Below, in pieces: positions 6,122-11,881 of a stretch of 29,672 bases of DNA. How positions within the stretch are numbered: the stretch's first letter is position 1; every line of letters starts with the position of its first letter. The stretch is from a virus. Both the position numbers and the translations under genes were made by a program. The stretch spans positions 1 through 29,672 of the IMG/VR virus record IMGVR_UViG_3300046376_000072; one strand, 5' to 3'. The notes below the pieces were generated by a model. The model ran no database searches. It was not told the DNA's origin and saw only the letters and a program-made list of their open reading frames with translations.

Positions 6122-6593
6122 AAGCGAATTGCATCTTGGGATGCATGTCGGCGTGCTGCGCGCGATCTTTGCGCTGCGCGCCGAACTGGAAGGCAAGTAT
6201 GGCTGCGAGGACACCGGCTGTGCCGCGCACATCAATGGTGCGATCGGCGAGATGATGCTCGCCAAGCACCGCAATCTGTTCTGGACGGGCACCGTCGGTA
6301 CTGTCAGGGCGTCGGCTGATGTCGGAGGTTACCTCCAAGTCCGCGCTACCGAATTGCGTCATGGCAAGTTGATCGCACACCCACCGGACAAGGATTACCA
6401 GCCTTTCGTCTTGGCGCGCATCCTGTTGCCGGAAGTGCATCTAGTCGGCTGGCTGTGGGGCGGCGAGGCCAAACAGAAAAAGTTCTGGCGCGATGATGTC
6501 GCCCGACCGGCTTTCTTCGCGTGGCCTGTGCGCGACATGGAAACGCTGCCCGACGAGGTCGCGGTGAGGGCGCGTCAAGCGCAATCAGCCTGA
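6099..6593 (+). CDS. Degenerate PD-(D/E)XK-like phage protein
   Basis: 164 residues; start at ATG 6099, overlapping the previous gene by 23 bases. A-I-G-E-M-M-L-A-K, then A-D-V-G-G-Y-L-Q-V-R-A-T, then L-I-A-H-P-P-D-K-D, and G-W-L-W-G-G-E-A-K-Q-K-K-F-W follow the order of helix-E, D, (E/Q)xK and a late basic helix of restriction-like nucleases. The usual E/QxK catalytic core reads Q-V-R, so lysine is replaced by arginine and the enzyme could be inactive or altered. This pattern is common in alphaproteobacterial phages in my memory. The fold assignment is inference and needs structure prediction. Confidence 0.5.
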   Translation: MIVLRPTESELHLGMHVGVLRAIFALRAELEGKYGCEDTGCAAHINGAIGEMMLAKHRNLFWTGTVGTVRASADVGGYLQVRATELRHGKLIAHPPDKDYQPFVLARILLPEVHLVGWLWGGEAKQKKFWRDDVARPAFFAWPVRDMETLPDEVAVRARQAQSA

Positions 6594-6934
6594 TGCCGCG
6601 CCCATGGATGCCGATGTACTGGGGCAATTATCTCGCGGACACCCGGCATCTCAGCCGCGCGCAGCACGGTGCGTACCTCCTGCTGATCGCTCACTACTGG
6701 ACGACGGGCAGTCTGCCCGACGACGACCGGCAGCTCGCCAACATCACCGGCTCGACGCTCGATGAATTTCAGGTGGATAAGCCGGTCCTGCAGAGATTTT
6801 TTTATGACGGCTGGAAACACAAGCGGATCGACCGGGAACTCAAGCGGCACATGGAAATCTACGCCAAACGCCTCGCGGCCAGCGAGAAAGGCACCATGGC
6901 TCTGGCCATGAAACGCTTCCGTCACCGTCAATGA
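6593..6934 (+). CDS. DUF1376 replication-associated protein
   Basis: 113 residues from ATG at 6593, overlapping the previous stop by one base (TGATG). MYWGNYLADTRHLSRAQHGA, then Y-L-L-L-I-A-H-Y-W-T-T-G-S-L-P-D-D-D and L-A-N-I-T-G match the N-terminal DUF1376 (YdaU-like) domain, found at phage replication loci and in prophage proteins preceding a helicase loader. Its usual fold is a winged-helix DNA-binding domain. The protein ends earlier than many relatives, and a rightward ORF in another frame begins over its stop (6931). No separate DnaC-like or DnaB-like gene follows in this window. Confidence 0.85.
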   Translation: MPRPWMPMYWGNYLADTRHLSRAQHGAYLLLIAHYWTTGSLPDDDRQLANITGSTLDEFQVDKPVLQRFFYDGWKHKRIDRELKRHMEIYAKRLAASEKGTMALAMKRFRHRQ

Positions 6935-7125
6935 TCCACACGGACATCCACATGGATAAGCAAATTCGATCCACATGGATGTCCGTGTGGGCTCCCAATA
7001 ACAATCACATACTTAAACTACTTCTACCTTCTCTGTTGCTGCGCGCGAGGGAACGCAATGGGAACCTTGACGACGCAGCACGGCAGGACCACAAATGGTC
7101 CCAACCATTGGGACATGCCGCATGA
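6931..7125 (+). CDS. Small ORF coupled to DUF1376 gene (64 aa)
   Basis: Starts at 6931 with ATGA overlap on the DUF1376 stop and ends with ATGA overlap on the next gene, the coupling seen throughout this operon. The product starts MIHTDIHMDKQIRSTWMSVW, contains a leucine run L-L-L-P-S-L-L-L, and has no recognised domain. A large inverted repeat (6936-6990) lies inside it. It could be a true coupled gene, the displaced C-terminal tail of DUF1376 after a frameshift, or chance reading through a structural DNA element. Support rests on the two overlaps. Confidence 0.4.
   Translation: MIHTDIHMDKQIRSTWMSVWAPNNNHILKLLLPSLLLRARERNGNLDDAARQDHKWSQPLGHAA
6936..6990. repeat. Imperfect 20-bp inverted repeat with embedded ATCCA-CA-TGGAT motif
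   Basis: Left arm 6936-6955 and right arm 6971-6990 pair at 18 of 20 positions (CCACACGGACATCC against GGATGTCCGTGTGG). The 12-bp near-palindrome ATCCACATGGAT also occurs directly at 6946-6957 and 6969-6980. It is located just behind DUF1376. It could be a replication-protein binding site (origin-like), an operator, or an RNA hairpin. It is not followed by a T-run, so a terminator is unlikely. Confidence 0.6.
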
Positions 7126-7391
7126 CCGATCCTCAATTCGCAATTGCCGGGAAGTGGGCGGTAGCGAGCGACGGCGTCCAGTGGATTTTGCAGCGTCGGA
7201 AGGGTTGTGATGAATGGCGGGCCGTCTCGTTCGTCCGCTCGACGAGGGACGTCCTCGCACGATGCATGCGAGAGAAGGGCACAGACCCCTCCAGCATCGC
7301 GCAATTGTTCTCCGGGCTACCAGACACCTTCGACCAGTGGAAAGCGATGCAGACGGCTCCAGAACGGCTTCCGTGCCATGATGGACGATAA
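7122..7391 (+). CDS. Conserved small phage protein, function unknown
   Basis: 89 residues from ATG 7122. Q-F-A-I-A-G-K-W-A-V-A-S-D-G-V-Q-W-I-L-Q-R-R-K-G and W-R-A-V-S-F-V-R-S-T form a beta-rich N-terminus, followed by a helix and the segment L-F-S-G-L-P-D-T-F. From memory, small proteins with the pattern y-x-I-A-x-D-x-x-Q-W-I-L-x-R are frequent in alphaproteobacterial phage early operons. Overlaps: ATGA with the preceding ORF, 14 bases with the next. Function unknown. Confidence 0.7.
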   Translation: MTDPQFAIAGKWAVASDGVQWILQRRKGCDEWRAVSFVRSTRDVLARCMREKGTDPSSIAQLFSGLPDTFDQWKAMQTAPERLPCHDGR

Positions 7392-7884
7392 CGCCGGGCC
7401 GACAGCCGAACGCCTCCACCGCGCGCAAGGGTGCTTCACGATCGCGGGCCGCTCCCGATCGAGCCGCCGCATCAGCATGCTCGACGATTCGCTGGGACGG
7501 GCGTGGATGCGTCGGTGGATATCCGACGAGGAATGTGCCGGGCTTCGCAGATACGCGCTCCACTGGCTCGCTGGCGGCCTCTGCGGGCCTATGCCGTCGG
7601 TCGATCTCAACCGCATCTACGCGCACGATCCCAGCGCGATGTCGGGGCTGGCCAAGACGGAAAAACAGCAGGATCACCGCGAGGCCTACTACGCCGCCCG
7701 CTGCGACATGGGGAGGCGGCCAGCCGCCGTTGCCGACCATGTTGCGCTCTACGATTTTCCGCTGCGCGAAGTCGGCTTCATGCTGGGCTACCGCAGCGCG
7801 GCGCACGCCCGCGAGGCCGCCCGCGAGCTATTGTCGGAGGCTGGTCACCGGCTGTTTCGTTTCTGGAAAGATCGCGACCGTTGA
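7378..7884 (+). CDS. HTH-containing phage protein, possible late regulator
   Basis: 168 residues from ATG 7378 (or 7381). Residues about 45-65 are helical with W-L-A-G-G-L. The C-terminus V-A-D-H-V-A-L-Y-D-F-P-L-R-E-V-G-F-M-L-G-Y-R-S-A-A-H-A-R-E-A-A-R-E-L reads as a helix-turn-helix (P-L-R-E-V-G then G-Y-x-S-x-x-x-A). It is the last gene before the terminator at 7976 and before the leftward cargo block, the position where a late-gene activator or antiterminator often lies. The HTH is seen, the regulator role is inferred. Confidence 0.5.
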   Translation: MMDDNAGPTAERLHRAQGCFTIAGRSRSSRRISMLDDSLGRAWMRRWISDEECAGLRRYALHWLAGGLCGPMPSVDLNRIYAHDPSAMSGLAKTEKQQDHREAYYAARCDMGRRPAAVADHVALYDFPLREVGFMLGYRSAAHAREAARELLSEAGHRLFRFWKDRDR

Positions 7885-7975
7885 CAGTCGGGTCGTTTTG
7901 CGGGCAAATTCTGTTACGCCTCCGGGGTTCGCCCCACTGGAAGCGGTTTCCTGCAAGCCCCCTTGCTGAAACAGA

Positions 7976-8008
7976 CAAAGCCCCGGTGGGTCACTCACCG
8001 GGGCTTTG
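7976..8008. terminator. Bidirectional rho-independent terminator ending the early operon
   Basis: Left arm CAAAGCCCCGGTG (7976-7988), right arm CACCGGGGCTTTG (7996-8008), a perfect 13-bp stem with a 7-base loop. TT and TGTC follow on the plus strand, AAAG-rich sequence precedes, so it may stop both the rightward early operon and the leftward gene at 8015-8491. The segment 7885-7975 holds no gene I can support. Confidence 0.8.
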
Positions 8009-8014
8009 TTGTCT

Positions 8015-8491
8015 CTAGCGTTGATAGGGCAGGCGCTGCTGCGTGTTCGCAGCCGATTGCAACTGTCCGTTGACGATCGCCTGATCACTCAGGTGCCTGA
8101 CGTCGCTGACGCGATTGATCGACAGATGCATGCACAGTTTGTGAAATCGCTCGCGCAGATCGTTGTGCTGGCGCGCGGCCTCCGCGATCTGATGCTGGCG
8201 CTGGTCGATCTCTTTCGCCATCGCATCGCAGCGGGCCTGCAGCAGCGTGATGTCCTTGCAGGCGTCCGAGAGCTGAATAAGCATGTTGCCGCGGGCGGCT
8301 ACCAGCGCGCCGTACAGCTGCAGCCGGATGCGGGCCACTGAACTCGGCAGCACGTCGAGTTCCTTACCGACGGTGGCATCGCTGATGTTGTCGTCGATGT
8401 ACTCGCAGCGGCCTTCTTCGAGCTTGCGGATCACGGTCTTGAGCTTGTCGTTGATCTTGATCGCGTCGAGATGGGTTGAATGCCTCGCCAT
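8015..8491 (-). CDS. Hypothetical HTH-and-coiled-coil protein
   Basis: 158 residues, ATG at 8491 after AAAGAGGAGA. Residues about 36-60 (ISDATVGKELDVLPSSVARI) look like a DNA-binding helix-turn-helix; residues 75-125 (Q-L-S-D-A-C-K-D-I-T-L-L-Q-A-R-C through H-N-D-L-R-E-R-F) are a long coiled coil. The gene stands alone, leftward, with an inverted repeat containing GTTAGTC upstream (8541-8567) and a terminator at its 3' end. It may be a small regulator of the cargo block; this is inference. Confidence 0.65.
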   Translation of the reverse strand: MARHSTHLDAIKINDKLKTVIRKLEEGRCEYIDDNISDATVGKELDVLPSSVARIRLQLYGALVAARGNMLIQLSDACKDITLLQARCDAMAKEIDQRQHQIAEAARQHNDLRERFHKLCMHLSINRVSDVRHLSDQAIVNGQLQSAANTQQRLPYQR

Positions 8492-8540
8492 AGGGAATCT
8501 CCTCTTTGTTGGGCGGGAGATTCCGAAGCCTACGCCCCAT

Positions 8541-8567
8541 CGTTAGTCTGAACTATTGGGACTAACG
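8541..8567. promoter_or_regulatory. GTTAGTC inverted repeat upstream of the leftward HTH gene
   Basis: CGTTAGTC (8541-8548) and GACTAACG (8560-8567) are perfect inverted halves separated by 11 bases. The same GTTAGTC half-site recurs in the hairpin at 13781-13808. It lies between the gene start at 8491 and the terminator at 8570-8595, where the promoter of the leftward gene must be, so it is a candidate operator. Confidence 0.45.
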
Positions 8568-8569
8568 AA

Positions 8570-8595
8570 AAAGCCCCGGACAATGCCGGGGCTTT
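8570..8595 (-). terminator. Rho-independent terminator of the leftward recombinase operon
   Basis: AAAGCCCCGG (8570-8579) pairs with CCGGGGCTTT (8586-8595) around a 6-base loop. Read leftwards it is followed by a T-run and TCG, as expected for termination of the operon 9935-8616. It also insulates the next leftward gene. Confidence 0.8.
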
Positions 8596-8615
8596 CGGTG
8601 CATAAGTCGGTGCGA

Positions 8616-8855
8616 TCAGCCTTCCTTTTTGCGCTTCGCTTTGGCGACGTAGGCCTCCTCCTTGAGGGTGACGTGCGTGCCGCCAGCATCGTTGCAAAGC
8701 CGTAGGATGTTTTCCCTGTCGGTGGAGACCTCGACTTGGGAAACCTTGACGTCCCAGTAGCTGGTCTCCGCGGCGGTGCGCGCGGCCCGCTTGGCTTCGG
8801 CAAGGGTCGTGCAGTAGGGCGCGGTCTCTCCGTCGTGAACGTAGTAAAATTTCAC
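8616..8855 (-). CDS. Hypothetical small basic protein
   Basis: 79 residues from GTG at 8855, overlapping the previous stop by GTGA. The N-terminus is V-K-F-Y-Y-V-H-D-G, the middle has an Ala/Arg/Glu helix and V-S-Q-V-E-V-S-T-D-R-E-N-I-L-R-L-C-N-D, and the C-terminus is basic (A-K-A-K-R-K-K-E-G). The alternation of beta strands and helices suggests a small alpha/beta fold. It is the last gene of the recombinase operon before the terminator at 8570. No family recognised. Confidence 0.6.
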   Translation of the reverse strand: MKFYYVHDGETAPYCTTLAEAKRAARTAAETSYWDVKVSQVEVSTDRENILRLCNDAGGTHVTLKEEAYVAKAKRKKEG

Positions 8856-9064
8856 AGCTTGATATCCTCTTTTTTGTAGGGCCGAGAGAAGTTGACGGGG
8901 GAGGGCGAAGTGAGGTCGAGGTGGACGTCTGGCTCGTCGTGTGGGTCGCTGTACGGCCTTCGATGCCTCCCGCCCAAGGGCTGAGACAGCCAACCAACAA
9001 GTCCAAAGGACAGGCTGATGAAAATGCAGAGCATCACGAACCCTGCAATTTTGATGATGATCAC
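8852..9064 (-). CDS. Single-pass membrane protein, 70 aa
   Basis: GTG at 9064, overlapping the upstream stop by GTGA. Residues 1-26 ([26 protein letters not shown]) form one transmembrane segment or signal anchor. The rest is polar, Pro/Asp/His-rich (P-Y-S-D-P-H-D-E-P-D-V-H-L-D-L). It ends K-K-E-D-I-K-L, like the gene before it. A one-helix protein with a polar tail next to a serine recombinase and HTH gene could be a membrane effector, superinfection factor or toxin, but nothing identifies it. Confidence 0.6.
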   Translation of the reverse strand: MIIIKIAGFVMLCIFISLSFGLVGWLSQPLGGRHRRPYSDPHDEPDVHLDLTSPSPVNFSRPYKKEDIKL

Positions 9065-9291
9065 AGTTTGATATCCTCTTTGGTTGATCCGGTCTTGAGC
9101 ATCAGGTTGACGAGGGCGGCGATCGTGGGTGGCACCGGCCACTGCCCTGCCGACCAGCGCCGCACACTGCGCTCCGCGAGTTGGAAGGTGCGGGCAAATT
9201 CGACCTGTCCCATCGACATCTGCCCGGTGAGCGGGTGGGGCGTCGGGAAACCCAATTTGACGAGCGCGGCGTTGAACTGGTTCGCGGTCAT
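9061..9291 (-). CDS. HTH DNA-binding protein in recombinase operon
   Basis: 76 residues from ATG at 9291, which overlaps the recombinase stop by [33 protein letters not shown] at residues 27-55 reads as a Cro/C1-type helix-turn-helix: E-F-A-x-x-F-x-L-x-x-x-S-V-R-R-W. The W/P-rich end of the HTH is typical of phage Cro-like regulators. It probably regulates its operon or neighbours. The C-terminal K-E-D-I-K-L lies in a 21-base repeat shared with the next gene. Confidence 0.65.
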   Translation of the reverse strand: MTANQFNAALVKLGFPTPHPLTGQMSMGQVEFARTFQLAERSVRRWSAGQWPVPPTIAALVNLMLKTGSTKEDIKL

Positions 9292-9935
9292 GCGGCAAGC
9301 TCCATGCGGTTGATCATGCGAAGCACCGTCGCGGACGACCATGTGCCGCCGGTTGCGGTCGCCACGCCGCGTTCGTTGAGAACCGCGGCGATGGCGCGCG
9401 ACGACAGGTGAGCGATCGGCTCCACGATGGCCTTCAGGTTCGCAGCGAAGGCGTCTGCGCGCTCGCGCAGGATCGCCGGGCTGGTGGGTGACCCCAGTTT
9501 CTGGCCGCGCTCCTTGGCCGCCCTAAGCGCCGCCTTGGTACGCATCGAGATCATCTCGCGTTCCTTCTCGGCCAGCGCGAGGAACAGGTGCAGCTGGAAA
9601 TTGTCGGCGTGCGGCAGCTCCGCGACCTTGAACGCGACGTCGCGGCGCAGCATCAGACCGGAACCGAAGTGAACGTCGCGGGTGAGGCGATCGAGCTTGG
9701 CGACGATCAGCGTGCCCTTGGTCTTGGCCGCGGCGTCGATGGCAGCTGCCAGTTGGGGCCGGGTGGCGAGCGCATCAGCGCCCTTGCCGGTCTCGACCTC
9801 GACGAAGGTGTCGGTGATGGTGAAGCCTTCGGCGGCGGCGAAGGCGGCGATCTGGGCCTGCTGTGCTTCAAGACCAAGACCGGAGCGGCCCTGTTTTTGG
9901 GTCGAGACGCGGATGTAGGCGATAGCGGATTTCAT
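9288..9935 (-). CDS. Serine recombinase (resolvase/invertase family)
   Basis: 215 residues. Y-I-R-V-S-T-Q-K-Q at 7-15 carries the nucleophile Ser11; the resolvase pattern continues with L-E-A-Q-Q-A-Q-I (22-29), E-V-E-T-G-K-G-A-D (46-54), R-P-Q-L, and A-K-L-D-R-L-T-R-D (79-87). The C-terminal part includes a helix-turn-helix-like [24 protein letters not shown]. Size matches small resolvases and invertases, not large phage integrases. Its start lies under a strong leftward promoter (9971-9999); a repeat-rich AT-rich segment (10132-10269) further upstream could hold its recombination site. It is a second recombinase beside the tyrosine integrase. Confidence 0.85.
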   Translation of the reverse strand: MKSAIAYIRVSTQKQGRSGLGLEAQQAQIAAFAAAEGFTITDTFVEVETGKGADALATRPQLAAAIDAAAKTKGTLIVAKLDRLTRDVHFGSGLMLRRDVAFKVAELPHADNFQLHLFLALAEKEREMISMRTKAALRAAKERGQKLGSPTSPAILRERADAFAANLKAIVEPIAHLSSRAIAAVLNERGVATATGGTWSSATVLRMINRMELAA

Positions 9936-9970
9936 CGGAAAGTGTCCCCTTGCATTGCGATAACAAGCCT

Positions 9971-9999
9971 CTTCTAGGTCACTGTGTCCTAGCAGTCAA
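9971..9999 (-). promoter_or_regulatory. Leftward promoter of the recombinase operon (copy 1 of a repeated promoter)
   Basis: Minus-strand TTGACT (9999-9994), 17-base spacer, then TAGAAG (9976-9971), 30-odd bases ahead of the recombinase start and its AAGGGGAC ribosome site. The spacer starts GCTAGGACA and with the end forms a near-palindrome CTAGGACAC-A-GTGACCTAG, a candidate operator. A 28-bp copy (9972-9999) differs at four positions from the copy at 11576-11603. Confidence 0.6.
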
Positions 10000-10131
10000 G
10001 GGGTTTGCATAGCGCAGTGAAGTCGCAGCCAATGCGACCAGAACGCCTTGGGAGAGTCACCCAGAGGCGAAAACGATCTGGTAGTAATCGTACCGGGTGC
10101 CTCGAAATAGCGAATCAGCGGGCTTCTAATT

Positions 10132-10269
10132 GATCCGAACTTTTATTTCAAAAAGCGGATCTGAATTATTCTGAATGTTTCCAATATTGGGTCGAAATCT
10201 TTCCGAATGTTTCAATTTTTGGCCAAAAACCTGTCAAGTTAATTCGTAAAAACTCAGAAACATTTCGAG
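10132..10269. repeat. AT-rich repeat segment (candidate recombination or operator sites)
   Basis: In a stretch that is much more AT-rich than its surroundings, GAATGTTTC occurs at 10173-10181 and 10205-10213, exactly 32 bp apart, and inverted (GAAACATTTC) at 10257-10266. Each direct copy is followed by a palindrome: CCAATATTGG (10181-10190) and TTTTTGGCCAAAAA (10216-10229). GATCCG (10132-10137) and CGGATC (10156-10161) form a further inverted repeat. Spaced short repeats upstream of a small serine recombinase fit a res-like site, but cargo regulation is possible. The stretch 10000-10308 has no gene I can support. Confidence 0.5.
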
Positions 10270-10308
10270 CGGTGTGGCATCTGCGCACTGGTTTGAGTAG
10301 CGCAAAAA

Positions 10309-10335
10309 AATGCCCGGCGGGTGAGGCCGGGCATT
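10309..10335 (-). terminator. Rho-independent terminator of the second leftward operon
   Basis: AATGCCCGGC (10309-10318) and GCCGGGCATT (10326-10335) form a 10-bp stem with a 7-base loop. Read leftwards it runs into seven T residues (AAAAAAA at 10304-10310 on the plus strand). It ends the unit 11539-10358. Confidence 0.85.
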
Positions 10336-10357
10336 GTCGCGGTCATTGGGACGTCGG

Positions 10358-10603
10358 TCAGTCGTCGTTTTCCTCCTCGTCCTCGTCCTCGTCGTCTTCG
10401 TCCGGTTCCTCGTCGGGGTCCGGTTCGTTGGCGCGCTCGGCGTCACGCTTGCGGAGGCGTTCCAAGAAGGCTTCCCGCTCGGCGATACCTTCGGGCGTCT
10501 TGCTGTAAGCCTCTTCACGTTCGCGTCGTTCGCGGGCGCGACGGTCGAGGATGCTCTCCTGATCCTTGAACAGATCGTCCAGCGTCTTGCGTTCCTCCGT
10601 CAT
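10358..10603 (-). CDS. Acidic-tailed hypothetical protein (81 aa)
   Basis: ATG at 10603 overlaps the upstream stop by ATGA. The first 58 residues are a charged helix (E-R-K-T-L-D-D-L-F-K-D-Q through R-E-A-F-L-E-R-L-R-K-R-D) and the last 25 are almost only Asp and Glu (D-E-E-P-D-E-D-D-E-D-E-D-E-E-E-N-D-D). Strongly acidic C-termini occur in DNA-mimic anti-restriction proteins and in chaperone or RNA-polymerase-binding phage proteins; neither is shown here. It is the last gene of the three-gene leftward unit. Confidence 0.65.
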   Translation of the reverse strand: MTEERKTLDDLFKDQESILDRRARERREREEAYSKTPEGIAEREAFLERLRKRDAERANEPDPDEEPDEDDEDEDEEENDD

Positions 10604-10938
10604 CGCGGTGCCTTCAGGCGGCTGACCTTGTCGGCGCAACGCTGGCAGATCGGCACGGCACCGAGAACCGGGTGCGGCTCGGTGGTGACGGCGGGATTGT
10701 CGCACAGCGCAAACCATTGGCAGGCGTCGGGCACGACCTTGGCCGGTTCTGCATGCTTGAAGTCGGCGATGGTATGAAAGTGTCCGGTGCGGCCCCCGGC
10801 CATGCGGCCACGCCTGAAGGCCCAGCCTTCTTTCAGAAACACTTCGTGCTTGTAGTCTTCGACGCCGCTGTCGGGTCCGTAGCAGCACTCGGCAACGCCG
10901 GGATGCGAGGCGATGCTTTTGGGCGCGGTGTAAGCCAT
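10600..10938 (-). CDS. Hypothetical zinc-binding protein (112 aa)
   Basis: Product begins MAYTAPKSIASHPGVAECCY and has a C-terminal four-cysteine pattern: C-D-N-P-A-V-T-T, then V-P-I-C-Q-R-C-A-D-K-V. The A-E-C-C-Y pair near the N-terminus may add ligands. A purine-rich AAGGGGAAAA lies upstream of the ATG. No family recognised. The C-x2-C pair and D/E-rich partner suggest a small regulatory protein pair with the following acidic gene. Confidence 0.65.
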   Translation of the reverse strand: MAYTAPKSIASHPGVAECCYGPDSGVEDYKHEVFLKEGWAFRRGRMAGGRTGHFHTIADFKHAEPAKVVPDACQWFALCDNPAVTTEPHPVLGAVPICQRCADKVSRLKAPR

Positions 10939-11029
10939 TTCAGTTTTCCCCTTGCTGAAGCGGATGCTTCTACGGCCTCAAGCCCGGTAGGTCTGGCGAC
11001 CGCCGGGCGTGAGCGCGATGTGGGTGAGG

Positions 11030-11539
11030 TTAGCTCGAATGCGGGCCGTAGGCGGCGTGCTTGCGTTCGCCCTTGATCTTCGGGAGCTTCTCGACGGTCT
11101 CGGCCTGCACGACCCAGACGTTCTCGATAGAGGGCTGGCCCATGCGCTTGGCGGCTTCTTTCTGTGCCAGATCGGCGCGACCGCACCATGTCACGACGGC
11201 GGGGGTGAAGCCGCCATTGGCGCGGCTGGTCTCAAAGATCGCGATCTGGCGCTGGCGCAGACGCTCGATGTAGGCGTCGAAGCCGCCCTCGATGATGGCT
11301 TTTGCCTTATCGATTGCTGCGTCGTTCTTGTTCCACTCGTAGGGCGATCTGCCGGAAGCGACTTCGGTTTCGTACTCGAAATTCTTGCGGTCAGTTCCGC
11401 TGGCTTCGTAGTTGTGCGCCCGGTCGTGGAAATGCTGTTCGTTGTACTGGATCACGACGGCGTGGGTGTAGGTGCGCTCCGACGAGCGGGTGCCGACGAT
11501 TTCGTTGTTGAGGCGAGCGATGTAGTTGGTCTTGGCCAC
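11030..11539 (-). CDS. Hypothetical protein, first gene of the second leftward operon
   Basis: 169 residues from GTG at 11539, with AAGGGGAAC upstream and the promoter repeat 11575-11603 behind it. It begins M-A-K-T-N-Y-I-A-R-L-N-N-E-I-V-G-T-R-S-S-E-R-T-Y-T-H-A-V-V-I-Q, a beta-rich start. The middle has W-N-K-N-D-A-A-I-D-K-A-K-A-I-I-E-G-G and the end has V-W-V-V-Q-A-E-T-V. Proteins with the G-T-R-x-S-E-R-x-Y-T-H-A-V start occur, from memory, in other rhizobial phages and plasmids without known function. Confidence 0.65.
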   Translation of the reverse strand: MAKTNYIARLNNEIVGTRSSERTYTHAVVIQYNEQHFHDRAHNYEASGTDRKNFEYETEVASGRSPYEWNKNDAAIDKAKAIIEGGFDAYIERLRQRQIAIFETSRANGGFTPAVVTWCGRADLAQKEAAKRMGQPSIENVWVVQAETVEKLPKIKGERKHAAYGPHSS

Positions 11540-11574
11540 GGTAGTTCCCCTTGCTGGCGTGAGTGCCTGCCATC

Positions 11575-11603
11575 CTTCTAGGCCACCATGTCCTAGCAGT
11601 CAA
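11575..11603 (-). promoter_or_regulatory. Leftward promoter of the second cargo operon (copy 2)
   Basis: TTGACT (11603-11598), 17-base spacer, TAGAAG (11580-11575), the same as at 9971-9999; 24 of 28 bases of the element match. GCTAGGACA after the -35 is identical in both copies, which points to a shared regulator binding site in the spacer. The GTG start of the first gene lies about 36 bases downstream of the -10. Confidence 0.6.
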
Positions 11604-11621
11604 CTGTTTCATGTGAAAGAT

Positions 11622-11861
11622 TCACGGAACCTCGCCGTCGTCGAGCGGCGTGTAGCCGCGTTTGATGAGCCACGCCTTGCTCTTGCTGCGGACATCCATT
11701 GGGAGGCTGGTCGACCCGGTGATGGTCTTGTGGAGGGTCACGACGAGGCTGGCGCGATTGGAGGGTTCCGGCAGGCCGTGCTTACGCATGTGGGCAAGCA
11801 GGGCGTCAGGTCCCTTTAGAAGCGCCTGATCGAGTTTATTGCGGTATTGTTTGATGCTCAT
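11622..11861 (-). CDS. Hypothetical basic protein (79 aa)
   Basis: 79 residues, ATG at 11861, begins MSIKQYRNKLDQALLKGPDA, then H-M-R-K-H-G-L-P-E-P-S-N-R-A-S-L-V-V-T-L-H-K and A-W-L-I-K-R-G-Y. Helical with basic patches, which suggests nucleic-acid contact. It starts only 20 bases from a rightward gene (11882), so its promoter must lie inside that gene. No terminator lies between its stop and the promoter at 11575-11603, so its transcript may run on leftwards. Confidence 0.55.
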   Translation of the reverse strand: MSIKQYRNKLDQALLKGPDALLAHMRKHGLPEPSNRASLVVTLHKTITGSTSLPMDVRSKSKAWLIKRGYTPLDDGEVP

Positions 11862-11881
11862 CCGATCCCCCGGAGGTTCAA

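Noticed and set aside
7905-7940. T-arm-like GGGGTTCGCCCC suggesting a tRNA
   Set aside because: No acceptor stem, D-arm or anticodon arm can be built around it, and the T-loop lacks the usual TTCRA sequence.
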